Source: Parvularcula sp039822105 (GTDB lineage: Bacteria > Pseudomonadota > Alphaproteobacteria > Caulobacterales > Parvularculaceae). Taken from it: a stretch of 64,000 nt of DNA. The translations under genes and the position numbers were made by a program. The notes beneath the pieces were generated by a model. The model saw only the letters and a list, made by a program, of their open reading frames with translations, was not told the DNA's origin and made no database searches. Position 1 is the first letter of the stretch; every line of letters starts with the position of its first letter. Below, one piece after another: positions 63,749 to 64,000 of the stretch. The DNA is taken from contig JBCBMW010000005.1 in NCBI GenBank assembly GCA_039822105.1, positions 62,001 to 126,000 on the forward strand, written 5' to 3'.

Positions 63749-64000
63749 GCCTCCAGGACGTCATCGCAAAACACGAACTCTCACCCCACCCTTTCGAGGG
63801 CTACGGGCGGGAGGCTGATCACGTGCCGGGGGAGAGCCGTACGGTGCTGCAGGCTCTTCACGGCGCCGAAGAAGCCGCGTGGCATAAGATCGACGTCAAA
63901 GCGCTCTATCGCCTGCATGAGGGCGGCCCACTTGTGGTTAGCGTCAGCCCTGATGATAGGTATGCGGACTGCCATCGCCTGGTGATGCCGGGGCAGAAGG
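63745..64000 (+). CDS. DUF985 cupin, N-terminal part, cut by the window edge
   Basis: The frame after gloB reads SLQDVIAKHELSPHPFEGYG, then READHVPGESRTVLQALHGA, then EEAAWHKIDVKALYRLHEGG, following the DUF985/cupin_5 pattern (I..H.L.PHP.GGY.RE, then WH and a G-rich turn). In-frame TAA at 63739 leaves no ATG, GTG or TTG before the conserved start. A CTG at 63745 overlaps the gloB stop and has AAGGA 6 bases upstream, so a rare CTG start is likely. The next GTG (63823) would cut into the conserved part. The gene continues past the window. Confidence 0.65.
   Translation, partial: MSLQDVIAKHELSPHPFEGYGREADHVPGESRTVLQALHGAEEAAWHKIDVKALYRLHEGGPLVVSVSPDDRYADCHRLVMPGQK

Noticed and set aside
1..64000. 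CRISPR arrays and rRNA genes
   Set aside because: None seen on either strand.

Overview
The window looks like chromosomal DNA of a GC-rich alphaproteobacterium. Signs of this are the cvpA-purF pair, the zapA / 6S RNA / 5-formyl-THF cyclo-ligase locus, the tkt-gap-pgk-fba(class I) operon, ruvCAB with ybgC, COQ4, ccmF-ccmH, an HWE-type histidine kinase and a small-type PurL. It may be related to Parvularculales, Caulobacterales or Hyphomonadaceae, but this is inferred from gene content and style, not from a marker comparison.

Layout. Positions 1-7394 are visibly less GC-rich than the rest and end at a large serine recombinase that abuts the 3' end of a tRNA-Leu(UAG), so I read this as the right end of an integrated element. 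Its cargo is a DcaP-like porin, a secreted SnoaL-like protein, an unusual lipoprotein with two carboxymuconolactone-decarboxylase-like domains plus calcium-binding repeats, and a small membrane protein. From 7400 to 28600 is core and accessory chromosome: nnr, dprA, an exported methyltransferase/SCP2/hydrolase operon, the heat-shock gene ibpA with an apparent RNA thermometer, two LysR regulators, an MFS transporter, a Fur-box-preceded gene of unknown function, rpmG, a WrbA-like flavoprotein, purQ, two large Gly-rich-anchor lipoproteins, a VOC protein, small lipoproteins and a pentapeptide-repeat membrane protein.

From 28700 to 31430 is purL, which differs from the textbook enzyme in two ways. 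It has an extra domain of about 95 residues between its two synthetase halves, with a PurS-like secondary-structure pattern, and it is fused in frame to a BolA/IbaG domain. From 33650 to 37320 is an FMN-riboswitch riboflavin operon (ribD-ribE-ribB-ribH) that also carries folE and lacks ribA. Then follow ybgC-ruvB-ruvA-ruvC, thiE and coq4, the lower glycolysis/pentose phosphate operon, zapA with 6S RNA, radA, cvpA-purF, a TetR/SnoaL pair, an HWE kinase, ccmF-ccmH, plsC, hisC, a methyltransferase/gloB divergent pair, and the start of a DUF985 cupin that runs off the window.

Working together: purQ, purL (with its putative PurS-like insert) and purF supply the early purine pathway. GTP then feeds the riboflavin and folate branches (ribD/E/B/H, folE, fau). 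Glycolysis and the pentose phosphate pathway are served by tkt-gap-pgk-fba, DNA repair and uptake by ruvABC, radA and dprA, and cytochrome c maturation by ccmFH. Start codons were chosen from Shine-Dalgarno spacing where possible; several genes use GTG or TTG.
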